Origin: Paramecium tetraurelia
Lineage: Eukaryota > Ciliophora > Oligohymenophorea > Peniculida > Parameciidae
DNA length: 64,000 nucleotides
Reading direction: 5' to 3'
Assembly (NCBI RefSeq): GCF_000165425.1
Contig: NW_001799289.1
Location: 1,342-65,341, forward strand
Shown here: positions 26,239 through 40,521 of the stretch, piece after piece
How positions within the stretch are numbered: position 1 is the stretch's first letter
Layout: the number at the start of each line of letters is the position of its first letter
Notes under the pieces: generated by a model
Database searches by the model: none
What the model was told of the DNA's origin: nothing
What the model saw: only the letters and a program-made list of their open reading frames with translations
Position numbers and translations under genes: made by a program

Positions 26239-26586
26239 TTTGTATTGAGATTAATAAATATAAAAATACTATGAAAGATAAGAAATTTAGTGACATACAT
26301 TAAGTTGCTAATTATTTACATTAAGTTATTATAATTATTGTTATAATTACACTTATTATTATAGTATATATATATATATTATCAATTATTTTGGTTTTAA
26401 TTCATGGGATACAGTGTTAGTTCAATTATATGATATGAATAGGGTTAATAAACGATATTTAATGATTAAAGCTATTTAATTTTTTTCTCATTTTTGATTG
26501 GCCGATTATAAATGAAAAAAGATTAATTGGGATTTATATTTGCAATAAGGCGGGTTTGAAACATTAATAAATTAATCAAAAATCAA
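26239..26586. promoter_or_regulatory. divergent intergenic region upstream of histone H2A
   Basis: A 348-bp spacer between divergent starts. It must hold the H2A promoter, which in most eukaryotes is cell-cycle regulated. It contains a TA dinucleotide run near 26364-26380. No recognised histone element was seen. Confidence 0.45.
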
Positions 26587-26988
26587 ATGTCATCAGGAGG
26601 AAAAGGAAAAGCAGGAAAGGGAGGCAAAGCCGCAGGAGCTCATAAATCAGTTTCCAGATCACACAAAGCTGGTTTGTAATTCCCAGTCGGAAGAGTTTCA
26701 AGATATTTGAAATAAGGAAGATACACAGAAAGAGTTGGTGCTGGTGCTCCAGTTTATCTTTCAGCTGTTTTGGAATATTTGGCTGCTGAAGTTTTGGAAC
26801 TTGCTGGAAATGCCGCTAAAGATAACAAGAAAAACAGAATCAATCCAAGACACATTCTTTTAGCCATCAGAAACGACGATGAATTAAACAAATTAATGGC
26901 CAACACTACAATCGCTGACGGTGGTGTTTTACCAAGCATTCATCCATAATTATACCCATCAAAGGAAGACCCAAGTTAAGCAGTTTGA
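26587..26988 (+). CDS. histone H2A with C-terminal SQ motif
   Basis: An intronless 133-residue core histone. It has a basic N-tail ([17 protein letters not shown]), the H2A signature [30 protein letters not shown] and [13 protein letters not shown]. Residues of the acidic patch are present. The C-terminus ends PSKEDPSQAV, with an SQ pair three residues from the end. This is the position at which H2A.X histones are phosphorylated after DNA breaks, although the usual next acidic residue is replaced by Ala. The gene converges with succinyl-CoA synthetase, with 104 bp between stops. Confidence 0.97.
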
Positions 26989-27092
26989 AATGTTTAATTT
27001 GTTTTACAATTAACATATACAAATTTATTTTAATATTTCTAGTCTCCAAAACATTATAAACACATAAATAAATGAACTTGAATATTGATAAA

Positions 27093-28447
27093 TCAATTCT
27101 TCTTTGATGTGTGTGCAATTTTAACAGACTTTTATGCTGCATCATCTAAATCTGTTGCAGTTGTAATTGATACTTTAGTCTATGATTTGGCAAATTCATC
27201 CAACATCTTGGCGCCTTTTAATTATTCTCAATTTATTACCTTATTATGAATTTGTTCCTGTTAATCTAACAACTAATGGTGTCTTTAAATCAACCAATTA
27301 AGCTGCTTTGATAATACCTTCAGCAATAATGTTGCATTTCATAATACCACCAAAAATATTAATAAGGATTGTCTCTACCCTTGGGTGTGAGTTCAAGATT
27401 TCAAAAGCTGTCTTAACTTATTCAACATTAGCACCACCTCCGACATCTAAGAAATTGGCAGGTTCTCCACCATATAATTTAATAATGTCCATTGTAGCCA
27501 TTGCCAAACCAGCTCCATTCACCATACAACCAATATTTCCATCTAATGCAACATAGTTCAATCCTGCTGCCAAAGCCAACTCTTCATGTGGATCCACTTA
27601 TTCTGATGCAACTGATGTTTTTCTCAATTCTACCAACTCCTTTTATCTAAATTTAGCATTGTCATCAACATTAATTTTAGCATCAATGCAGAATAATTGA
27701 TTTTTTGGATCTGTTGCTTGCCATGGGTTGATTTCTACTTAAGTAGCATCCAAGGAAATAAACATCTTATAAAGATTTCTCAATTATTCAACTGCTTATT
27801 ATCTAACAGATTATAATTGAAGAGTGTCAACAACCTTATTGGCAATTTGATCTGTCAATCCTGTGTTTACATCAATTGGTAAGACAATAATACTATTTGG
27901 ATCTGTCTTTGCTACTTCTTCGATTTCCATTCCACCATTAATTGATGCAACAATAGCTGGCTTTTATGAATTTCTATCCAGAATAAATGCTAAATATAAT
28001 TGACGTACTATGTCGACACCTTCGTGTACAAGGACTGCATTCACTTACAAACCCTAATTTAGTAAATATTAATGAGTACTTCTTTTGGTGTCTAATGTGT
28101 TACCAATTTATATCCAATCATTTATTTTGTATAGTTGGCTACTTCCTCTGGAGTTTTGCAGATCTTGACTCCTCCCTTCAAACCACTTGATAGTGTTCCT
28201 TGAATTAAGCATTATTCATACCCTTTCCTCTTCCACCAGCATGAACTTGAGATTTAAGGATCAAACCACCACTTGGATCTAATGTCTTTGCTACTTTGGC
28301 AGCATCATCAGCATTCAAAGCAATTGCTCCTTTTTACACTCTGACATTGAATCCTCTCATCAAGTCTTTACTTTGGTATTCATGAAGATCAAAGCATTTA
28401 ACAACTTTGTGTTACAATGCAGCCAACCTTGTAATGCGATTGAACAT
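27093..28447 (-). CDS. succinyl-CoA synthetase, beta subunit
   Basis: The nucleotide-binding subunit of the mitochondrial citric-acid-cycle enzyme that makes ATP or GTP from succinyl-CoA. It has a presequence-like [19 protein letters not shown], then the ATP-grasp start [53 protein letters not shown], and the C-terminal ligase domain with [29 protein letters not shown] and [10 protein letters not shown]. Introns of 23, 26 and 25 nt are needed; the first interrupts the GRGKG loop. It is 426 residues. Whether ATP or GTP is preferred cannot be told. Confidence 0.96.
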
Positions 28448-28626
28448 TTATTTTAAATCTTTTTATTTAATCAAAGCACAATAACTAATCACTTAAAAAA
28501 TAAACTATTTTTAGGATCCATTAAAGCAATCTATACACACTCCTCTTAGAAATCAGATTAATATAAATAATAATTACAAAAGAAAAATGTAAAATGTAAA
28601 ATCAATCAATTAATCAAAAACTATTT

Positions 28627-30072
28627 TCAAGTCCTTTTCTTGAAATCATTTGATCGTAAAAATGATTTTTAGATTGGATTCTTGAAGTTGAAGTAAACTG
28701 ATTTGAAATGTAGTAGATTGTATTTTATTTCTAAATCTTGATTCTCTCTTTCCATTAATTGCTATTCAGCTTTCAAAGTCATACTCGGGTCATTTTCGAC
28801 TATACCTTCAAAAGTAGAAATTTGAGCAATTTAAATGTTTTGTTGATTTATTCTTAGTCCTTCATGCAAATCGCTTAAGGAATATCCCACTCCAATACTC
28901 TTTATACTGCCTTAATTGGTCATTGCACTGTATTATTATGCGCTGCTCCCATTATCCGATGTTCCGACTAATTCATCTTAAGCACCAAAGGTTTTAACAT
29001 TTTGAGGTTACAAATTCTCTCCTAAAAATTCTCTTAATAATATTAGTTATTTAATTACCTTCTTATCGTACCACAACTTTAATAATTTGGATTTTATGTG
29101 TTTTTCAATTTTTTGTGACCTTTTTACTTATGAGATTTGCTTTTCTAAAGAGTCCAATCCAATCCTTAATCTGAAATATTGTGTAAAGTTGTAAGGAAAA
29201 GGCCTCGGAGCATAGTATACGATGGGCTTTATTAGGGGGACAATGCTTTAACATATCTCATGTATCTTAATTTAATGGGATGATTACTTTAAAATAGAAT
29301 TTGGGCATTCTGAACACAATTCTTCAATTTTTGTTTCCTATTTTAATTTTCCAATTTTTTCTAATCTCTGTGTATCATTTTTATCGATATTCATCCATGG
29401 CAAACGTTATTATAATAAGTATATTAACAAGTAGCCTAAAGATTCTAAGTCGTCCTTTGCTGTCTAATCTATCCCTTAATGAGCAGCCAAACTTGCGTAT
29501 CTACTAGTACCAATAAAGGATATCTTCTTTTTTTTCTTGGTTTTTTAATTTATATTTCGCGATATTCCAAAATCAATGAGAAAGATCTTGTCGCTATCGG
29601 CTTTGCTTAATATATTTTCAGGTTTGAGATCTCTATGTATTATATTCCTATTAATTATTTATTAATTAACCTTTTGTGTATTTGTTCTAAAATCCATAGC
29701 AATTAGAAAGCGATATTGTACACACATTAGGTTGAAAACTTCTAATATAGCTTTTAAAAATAAGTTAAATCGTGTCCAAGCAATCTTGTTATCATAACGT
29801 TGCATTTCTTGAATTGACCATACCAATATAATTCAGGAATCTAAGAAACTCCTTCCAATAACGTCAATATTTCAATCTAATTTGACAAACTCTAATACTT
29901 CTTTATTTAAACTACTATAACTTGCCATTTCCTGCTTTTCCACCTTTATTGCAACATTTTTGTTTCTTTTCATACATCTCCCAAAATACACTATTCCAAA
30001 TGAACCTTATGATATTTTTTTAATTATTTCATATTGATTGTCAATGACATCTCCTTATTAAATTTGGTTCAT
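28627..30072 (-). CDS. casein-kinase-1-like protein kinase
   Basis: A 450-residue kinase with four introns of 22-26 nt. The CK1-type domain has P-loop ISQGSFGIVYFG, VAIKVEKQ, catalytic loop HRDLKPENIL, DFGISRNI and, in place of APE, the CK1-type SRYASLAAHQG (usually SINTH...E). The CK1 lobe ends NSILKYMRYVKALSPQQSPSY and GLDWTLQKS (FDW-like). A roughly 130-residue Q- and S-rich tail follows, probably regulatory. CK1 kinases act in many processes, and nothing here fixes the role. Confidence 0.92.
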
Positions 30073-30452
30073 AAATTTATTAATAGAAAGAATGATGATG
30101 TATTTTAAATCAATTCTTAAAAATAATAATTAATTATGATGGACTTTTAATTTACTCAATTGCCTTTTCTTAATGATATCAAAAATAATGATAATGTATT
30201 CAACATAAAGAAACATTTTATTTATAAATAATACCAAAAATCTTTGGCTTATTTTATCATTTATCAATTATTGATAAATTGTAAATAAAAGTTGATTTAA
30301 AAAATAAAAATCGTTGAATTGCTTTTTTATAATAATATATTTTACAATTTCATAAAAAACCAAAGTTGAGGAGAAGGATATTTTAATCGTCATTAAATAA
30401 TATATTCAGTTAAAATAATTTGTTAAATTATAAAATAAATATATTTAATTGA
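30073..30452. other. divergent intergenic, 380 bp
   Basis: AT-rich spacer between the divergent starts of the CK1-like kinase and the CRAL-TRIO gene. No motif seen. Confidence 0.6.
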
Positions 30453-32593
30453 ATGTTTTAAGGGCAGTACCAAAATCTGATGATCAATTAAAAGGATCTT
30501 CTTAATTTGAATTTTGAATGTATAGACTGAAAAATTGATTAAATTAGAGAATTACATCAAGATTGGAAGCGGCTATTAAGCAGTTAGAAGAATTTTCAAC
30601 AATGTGCAGTACGATTAGTTTGAAAAATAGCAGTTGAAGGAGTTAAAGGGATTTATGGATTCAATTCCTATATAGTATTTAAAGGAGTATGTTAAGTGAT
30701 AATATTTGAGGGTTTAGAACGATTCTGTATTATTGCGATTTTTATATGCTCATAAATTCATGAAGGAGGAGACAGTTAATTATTTTGTTGATCACTTAGA
30801 CTGGCTCAATAATCCAGAAACAACAATAATAGATGACCTTCCTCAATACGATAAAATCATATAAATTATAGGTAGGGATGAAATGCTAAGACCTGTATTA
30901 CACATAAATTTATGTCAACCTTTGGATAATTATTTTATCAAGGCCATAACCAACAAATTAATATTGATGGAAGATTACATGTTTGCTCCAAGCAAAGTGG
31001 AAAGTTGGATAATAATTATTGATATGAGTTAATTCAATCCAAATGTTTAGAAGGAGTATATTGAATAAGCAGTTAAACATTTTATCACAAACTTCCCAAT
31101 GTCATTGGAACATATCTATTTTTTGGATGCAAGCCAAATTTTAAGATAAGTAGGTGAAAATTTGTTGAGCTAGAAAGAATTTAAGATATTTGATTTGGAT
31201 GACAAAATTTCTATTATGAATAAAGCTGAATTTAAGAAGGATAAGCTATAGTTGCTATCTCCTGAATATAACACTTTATTTGTAGTTGAAGACCCATTAT
31301 TTTAATAGGCATCTCAAAAGTCTTTATCTTAATTAATTATCAATTAACCACAGCCTACATTATATGGCTAAACATAGAAGGGCTAATAAAATGCTGATCT
31401 AATTGGACCCTTATATCCTTTGGTTGTCTATGCAGTGTCATAACCTTAACCTTATGTTCCTGAGATCCATGATAAAGAATTACAATGCTACACAAACTAA
31501 AAATAGATTCCCACCTTCTTTTTAGACACTCAGAATTAATTTTGCCAAAATTATCAGCCTTTTAAATATAATAATACAAGTGGGCCTCAAAATCAATAGC
31601 AGACTGATCCTATTCCTTAATAGTAAACTAACAAAAGAATTGTAACTCAGTTGCAATCCCAAATGACTTTTCAAAATACAGAATATTCTATGTATTAATA
31701 AGATAATTATATGTAGGAGAACAAAATACGATGACATTATTGATTAGTACAATTGGAATAAGTATGGTATTGCCTAGTAATAGCCTATAGCAGACACAGA
31801 GAAAATAATATATGATGCAACATATCATGATTCATCATAACATCAAATCAATACACCATATATTTAATAAACTCCAACGCTACCAGGAACAGAACAAACT
31901 ATAAAGAAATTTGATATCCATAATAATCAAGATATTCATTCAACTGGGGGATTTTTTGAAGATCCTATTCTTCCTTAACATGATAATAATAATGTTCAGC
32001 CTTCTTTTTACAGTGATCAAAAACACTTGCCAATCAAACATTTTGATTTTGAAAACAACTCTCCATAATTAACTTAACCATAGAGGAATATCTATGCAGA
32101 TCCACGATCTCCACTTGAGATCGATCAATACCCTCCAATACATTAGTAAATAGAAAAAAAATTTGATTTTGGTCCAATTCCAGTAAGACCATCTGAATAA
32201 TCTTATACACCATCTTATATAGCTTCAGATAAACCATATGTTCCAGAAAGGATTTCAGATATTCCAACGTATCAAAACAATTATTTATAACAGCAGCGAT
32301 TTCACAATATTCCAACATCATCTCTACCTCAAACTTCTGGATATTCACCTTATCTGCCATAAACACCCTTTAGTCCTCTTCCAAGTAGTACTAATTTATA
32401 TGTTGCTCCAACTTATCCATTAACAACTACAAACAAATCCTACTTATATAACTCAACCTAACCTAAAATAATCGAATAAGATGGAATCAAATTTCAGGAT
32501 GAAACCATGGTTATTGGAGACCCTGACCACAGACCAACCAAAAATTCAAATAGAGATCCTGCACTTGATTAATAATAATGTTAAATTTTTTGA
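30453..32593 (+). CDS. CRAL-TRIO (Sec14-like) protein with long disordered tail
   Basis: A 687-residue protein with three introns of 28, 24 and 25 nt. The N-terminal helical part contains NDSVLLRFLYAHKFMKEETV, the CRAL-TRIO N-domain. A lipid-binding domain follows with VESWIIIIDMSQFNP, FPMSLEHIYFLDAS and LLSPEYNTLFVV. Sec14-type domains bind or exchange phosphoinositides and other lipids between membranes. From about residue 300 the sequence is rich in Q, P, Y, N and T, with many TAA/TAG glutamines, and is likely disordered. This tail is about as long as the folded part, which is unusual for the family. Confidence 0.85.
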
Positions 32594-33107
32594 TTTCAAA
32601 TATTCTGAATTTATTATTCTGAATGATTTTTCTTGTTGAAAAGTAAATATTTCAAGAATTGAAGTATTTATTTCTAAAGGTGCAAAAAATACTATTCAAA
32701 ATTATATATTTAATCTAGATTAATAATAATTTTTATTAATAAGTTTCTAAACTCATTATTAGGAGTAGTTGAATTTTTGACATCCAATATATTTATTATA
32801 TTTTAGGCTATCAATATTCAAATTTAAGTGTATTTGATCTCTAAATAAACAATATCATTTTTACTTAATCCATATTATTTTAGATAAAATATAAATATTA
32901 TTTAATGAAAGTTATATTCGTTGTTTAATCAAATTGCAAATCTTGCCTTGAACCACGTATTAGATTAGTTTTTCAATATATTTATCAATTTATTTTGTTT
33001 TTACTATAGATTAAAATATGGAATATAATTTATTTAACATTTACTGACATCATCTTCAAATGCTATTTAAAGTCGATTCATAACTTTTAATTAATAAAAT
33101 TAATCTA
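32594..33107. other. intergenic, 514 bp
   Basis: AT-rich spacer with no supported gene. The last part precedes the small MGC-start gene at 33108. Confidence 0.6.
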
Positions 33108-33320
33108 ATGGGTTGTGTCCAAAACAAAGCCAAACTATCCATGTCTTAAAGAATTATTCATTTATAAGAAAAGTCTGCTTCAATTGCAATTCATCATTAA
33201 TAATTTCAGATCAAAGATCAATAATACAATATACTCAAAAATCCCATTATTAGGAGGAGAGAATAAAAGAAAAGCAAAATCTCTTACACCAGTGCATGTA
33301 CTCCCATCATGAATGACTGA
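33108..33320 (+). CDS. small MGC-start lipid-anchor protein, copy 1
   Basis: An intronless 70-residue basic protein beginning MGCVQNKAKLSM. Gly2 and Cys3 fit dual N-myristoylation and palmitoylation, which targets proteins to membranes. The C-terminal part LKNPIIRRREQKKSK, ending TPIMND, is clearly related to the minus-strand gene at 33805-34059 (KNPIVKRRAHTSTPSLIND). The two lie in inverted orientation about 0.5 kb apart, so they are likely paralogues from a local inverted duplication. The family is unknown. Confidence 0.65.
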
Positions 33321-33509
33321 AAATTTTAAAGCTTAATGTTCATAATATAATATTTATTTCGTATTTTCAACTTGTTCAACCTATGCTGATCTGCATGTCC
33401 CTTTCATTTCCTGTCAATCTTCATCTTTAATTTTTAATTATTTTGCATACTCATATTGTACCGATAAACCAATTATAAATAAATCAAAAAATTAATCATA
33501 GTTATTATT

Positions 33510-33741
33510 TCAAGAATGTTTTGTATATAATTTTTGACAAAATTTATGTATTATCTGAATGCTTTTGTTTAGTTTCTCTTTTGTAAACTACACAGCCTTA
33601 ACTTTCTTATTCTCAAGTCTTTTCTCATTCGATGACAAAAGCTAAGACGATATACTACTATTGTAATTATATCAATAACAAATTTTATTCGTTAAATTCT
33701 AACCTAGTCGATAGCAATTGTATCTTCTCTTTCTCTACCAT
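33510..33741 (-). CDS. small protein, unknown
   Basis: A 69-residue protein with one 22-nt intron at 33658-33679. It begins MVEKEKIQLLSTRLEFNEQN, is serine- and lysine-rich and helical (SSNEKRLENKKVKAVQFTKE), and ends CQKLYTKHS. Splicing removes a TGA and joins two stretches of similar composition. It lies between the two MGC-start paralogues. No family is recognised. Confidence 0.5.
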
Positions 33742-33804
33742 CCATTTTGAAAAATTAATAAAAGTTTAAGTAATTATACGTGAAGAGATAAATATAAAAA
33801 TAGA

Positions 33805-34059
33805 TCAAGAGAATTATCTTTACACATATGAATTCTAAGCTTCCACTTTATTCTAATCGTTGATTAAACTTGGTGTTGAAGTGTGAGCTCTCCTTTTAAC
33901 TATAGGATTCTTTTATATTTTGTATTTTTCTAAACAAAAATGATTAAAAATTTCTCTTTCGACCTCATCTTCCTCAATTTGTTTTGAAGTTATTTGAGAA
34001 GCCAACTATACAGATTGAAGTTTGTCAATTTTATTCTTGGATGTCAATGAACAACCCAT
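33805..34059 (-). CDS. small MGC-start lipid-anchor protein, copy 2
   Basis: An intronless 84-residue protein starting MGCSLTSKNKIDKL, again with Gly2 and Cys3 suited to dual acylation. The middle is acidic and helical (KQIEEDEVEREIFNHF). The segment QKNPIVKRRAHTSTPSLIND matches the end of copy 1 at 33108. It extends further, ending QNSYVQRQFS. It is probably a membrane-tethered adaptor, but that is inference from the N-terminus only. Confidence 0.65.
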
Positions 34060-35118
34060 TTAAAAATAATTAATTAGTTTTGATCGTCGTGTTTAATATT
34101 ATGAAAATAACAAATCTAATTTCTAAATAACATCTATTAACTATGCTGATTATTGTTATTCATATACATTGTTCACTTAGCTAACTATTTTAGCTGTCAT
34201 ATCTACTCATCTCCTCCAATCAGAAAACTTTTTTAATCTGAACATTAAATATATATAATCTAATTTTAAATTGGACACATATTAATTTTATGCAATTTAG
34301 AGATATCGTTTTTTAATAGCAATTAGATAATTTAATCATTCCTTTCACTTTCATCTCATCAATATCAATATGAATTAATTTTACATCATTATTCGAATCA
34401 GCTCATGAAACAAAAATTGGATACGGATTGGCAATTTTGTTAATTAGTTTAAGATTATTTTTTAGATGTTTATTCATTAAATGGATGATAATATTATTAT
34501 ATTAAAATCTAATAAAATACTATTGGGGTCAAATATGGAAGTGATATTGATTAAGATTTAGGTTTAAGGAGAAAATCATTGATTGAATTTTGAATTGCAC
34601 ATTATAAATAGGTATAAAACTATTTTTTAAATTCTGTTCATATATCAGTTTTAAGATGTTTCTTTAACATAATACGCTATGAATTCAACTTAGATGATAA
34701 ATAATGATTCTGGGTTATTCTTATCGATTAAATGAATCTATTTAAATTTAGAAAGTTAAATAAAAATATTTTTATCAAAAAATAAAAATGAAAAATTCCT
34801 ATCCCCCTTCTGGTCTTAATTTATTCTTCAATAATGCTATATCGTGATAAAATTAATAACATGATTTTATTTAAATATTGAATAAATTCAATTTTAGTTA
34901 CAAAAAATATATATTTTATGATCAAGTAAATAATTTATCTATGTTTTACTTATTTGATTCTCATTTTACTTTTCCAAAGATAAAACACTTAGAGAAGTCT
35001 TAATTGAAAGTATATATTTTTTTTCAATATCCTTTATATTAAGCTTAGAGTCAATTTAAAATCAATACCTAAAAAAATACGATAAGTGAATCGATTATTA
35101 AATAGATTTATTATATAT
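34060..35118. other. AT-rich tract, about 1.06 kb, no gene resolved
   Basis: Short coding-like stretches occur on both strands (for example around 34370-34440 on minus and 34530-34590 on plus), but TGAs and frame changes prevent a model. It may contain remnants of a decayed gene. Confidence 0.5.
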
Positions 35119-36639
35119 TCATAGTAATTATGCATTAACAATCAACCTCTCCTTTTCCCAATAAAGGTGCTATGAGTAATAACTAAGGCTATATCTAAAA
35201 ATTAATATAATTTTACATTATTAAGTAAGATATAAATTATTAAAGTAATCTTATAGTTTTTCTAGTCTTTATCTTAATATTTTATACGCTTTTTCATTGT
35301 AAATTCCGAAAATTAACATTTCGAATTGTGTTTCATTGCAAGCATCAGTGTTTATTTGGATGTAGATTTAATTTGATATATTGCACTCAAAAATTTCGAT
35401 TAAAATAAGAAACAATGCCTCTTTGTACCCCAAGAAACTAATATCTAGAAGATTTTTTGACAAAATAATCTATTTTTACGAATACAACAATTTTAAATTA
35501 GAAAAGACTTTGCTTAAATTTACTTACTTGATTTACTTCTATTCTAACTTTTCTTATAAATAGTGATATATAATCAATTTAAATAATCCTTTTAAATTTG
35601 ATGTTTTATGAATAAGGATTCTTTTAAATTATTGATATATACTTTTTAATAAGAGTCGATATTTAAATTGGAATTGCTATTCTATCATTAAATTTTGTTG
35701 TTCTCCTATGATTCTGTTACATTTGCATTGGTCAATTTTTATCAAAATTATAGGATTGGTTCCTGAGAATATTGAATATGTTATTTCTTATGCTTTCTAA
35801 TTCAATTCAATGATAAGGGATTGGTTAATGATATTATCATCCTACTTGTCGAATTTATCTATTTATTTAAATAGAAAATTTTCTAAATTGATTTTCCTAT
35901 GAAAGGTTAATTTCGATTTCCTCAAGAAATTCTTCAATTCCTCATTAGTGTCACAGTTGACAATGAAAGAAAAGGATCCCTTTACAATAAAAGTGTGCCT
36001 TAATTGATCAAAATTAAAGATTACGCAAGGCTCTGTTACCATGCTTAATAGAATCTTGTCCCATTATTCGTTTAAGAGTGTAAGTTAAAATTTAGATCTT
36101 TCTGCAGCAACATTTTAATATAATGAAAATAGAAGTAGGAAGCTAATCAAAAATGCCGATAAAACAAATGCTTAGGAAAAGTTAGGCTGGTAAATTATAA
36201 AATAAGCTAAGTAAATTGAAAAAATTGATAAGACCTAAACCAATGCATCTATAAATTCTCCAGAAGCAATGATTACAAATTAAAATGCCACTATCAAGGC
36301 AGCTGCTAATTAATAATGAAATTAATTTTTGCTATCATCAACTCTCAAATAAGGGATCATTATTACATAAGTAACAAGTATTAAAGCATAGCGACAGTAA
36401 TGAGGCTTCATTATTAGTATTGCAATTAGACATAAATCACTAATAAAATAGCCTATTGTTCCATAAATTTCATCAAGGCTTTAGGTAATTATAGAAAAAG
36501 TCCCTTTGACTAAAACAACAAGAAATGTTAAATATATTATTTTTTTAACTAAAGGCTTTCTTTTTTCCCTTAATTAAATCTCCTAATACTTTTCCTCTAA
36601 TTTTTAATCCTTAAATTGCAAGGTGTATCTGTTTATCAT
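35119..36639 (-). CDS. multi-pass membrane protein with sensor-kinase-like C-terminus
   Basis: A single frame of 506 residues without any TGA. After a charged 35-residue start come about six membrane segments (to about residue 190), for example IGYFISDLCLIAILIM, YALILVTYVIMIPYL and FVLSAFLISFLLLFSLY. A soluble region of about 310 residues follows: ERSKFQLTLLNEQWDKILLS, then helical pairs, VNLSKVFSNLKLLYSQKQI, and EALFLILIEIFECN. That order recalls membrane-bound ciliate histidine-kinase-like proteins, where a PAS-like or dimer helix precedes a HATPase domain. I do not see the phospho-acceptor His box or the N and G boxes, so a catalytic role is unlikely or degenerate. Confidence 0.8.
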
Positions 36640-36700
36640 AAATTTGTGAAAATATATTATTATTTAATTTCATCGATTAAGAAAACACCATAATAAGATA

Positions 36701-37102
36701 ATGAATTAATTAACAATTAATGATATAAGGTCACGTATAACTAATTTAAGAAGTTGATGACATTTTTGAGAGAATAGAAAAATTGGAAAAAATAGAAAAG
36801 TAATTAATTTTGTAAATTTAATATTCTTTAGCTGTTGCTCAGAAATTGTTTTTGTTTTGTATAAACTAGAAACGATATCAAATTAAACTTATGGGTAATA
36901 ATTAAATTAAAACATCAAAAATATGTTACACGAAAACAACCTAAGAGTCATATTTCATATTCAATTACCAATAATGTTTAGATCTTATTATAATTTTTTT
37001 AATTAAGCTAACTTACAATTAATAAAATGTTACTCCTTTAAAATTATACTTTCTGAATGTGTAAACAGTCTGAATTGCGTTTTTTCAACTAATTTTCAAT
37101 GA
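36701..37102 (+). CDS. small helical protein, tentative
   Basis: A possible 116-residue protein starting MNQLTINDIRS, then a regular amphipathic helix DDIFERIEKLEKIEK, then SEIVFVLYKLETISNQ. The model needs two introns, a 19-nt one near 36735 and one of 20 or 32 nt near 36805. A one-exon frame starting at an internal ATG is also open. The helix-rich start recalls small Mediator-type subunits such as MED11, but the match is weak. The gene itself is uncertain. Confidence 0.4.
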
Positions 37103-37296
37103 AAAATGCGTTTGATATAAAGTAATAATTGATTTTCAAATAAATCAATCCTATTTGTCTTAAATAACTAATACTAGGAATATATAGTTAAACTAAAACT
37201 TTTTAAAATAAAAAAAGAAATTTAACATGCATTAAAAACAAATTTATTATATATTTATTATTTATATAATTATAAAATAATTCAAATTTCAAAGTG

Positions 37297-39608
<2,312 letters not shown>

Positions 39609-39782
39609 AAATATATCAATTAATTATATTCTAAGTTATCTTTAGATATATATACCCCCTATCAATCGGCTATATATTAAATCCCTTAGCCGTTATTTTG
39701 CAGCTCGCAGATCTTGAATATCATGTTGAATATGATAGAAGATAGAAATATAATAATTAATTAATTTATATATATAATAAAG

Positions 39783-40446
39783 ATGGATGAACCATAAGTA
39801 GTAAAAATTATTGTAGTCGGCGAATCATATGCTGGAAAGACATCATTGTTATAGTAATATTGTTATAACGAGTTTGATCATAATCACAGTGCAACAATTG
39901 GTTGTGATTTCACTTTAAAGTGGATTACAAAAAATGGGACAAAACTGAAGTTATAGATTTGGGATGTGGCTGGTATCTATTAATTAAATTGAAAGGATAG
40001 GAGAGATTTTAAAATTTGTCTAAAATGTTTATACGATAAGCAAAGGGTTGCTTAATTATGTGTGACATTACTAATAAGAAATCCTTGGAAGCCGCTTTGT
40101 CTTGGCGTAATGTTGTTAAGGATATTGCAGATGAAGTTCCTATATTTTTAATTCAAAATAAAACTGACTTATTGTAAGGAGAAAGAGAGGAATACTAAAC
40201 TGAAGAATATTTAACTCAATTTGCACAACAACACAATTTTACTCGTAGTTACTAGATAAGTGTGAAACTAAATGAGAAGGTAGATTTGATATTTTACGAG
40301 CTTGTGGAGGCTATGATTGAGAAAGGGGTCATAAAATTAGAAGACAGTGTGATCAAAAGGTATTAATTAATTAACTTTAAAGTTCCTTTGTAATTAAAAA
40401 CGATAATAATGATCGAAATAAAGCAAAGAAAAAAGAATGTTGTTGA
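39783..40446 (+). CDS. Rab-family small GTPase
   Basis: A 205-residue GTPase of vesicle traffic with two 23-nt introns. G boxes: G1 VVGESYAGKTSL, G2 Thr in SATIGCDF, G3 WDVAGQERF (the first intron splits the G3 glycine), G4 QNKTDL and G5 SVK (usually SAK). The C-terminus ends KKKECC, a double-cysteine geranylgeranylation signal used by Rabs. The GCDF switch and long tail are not diagnostic of one Rab subtype. Confidence 0.95.
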
Positions 40447-40521
40447 ATAAATATACATCATCTATATTACTAAATTGTATAAATACTTATTAACCTAAAC
40501 AGATGTAATCGATATCATCAA

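Noticed and set aside
26360-26382. TA dinucleotide run considered as telomere or excision junction
   Set aside because: Ciliate telomeres are G-rich repeats, and a simple TA run in AT-rich spacer needs no special explanation.
35963-36319. Plus-strand ORF of about 109 codons with a possible 27-nt intron
   Set aside because: It lies antisense inside a 507-codon minus frame that needs no intron and encodes clear membrane segments.
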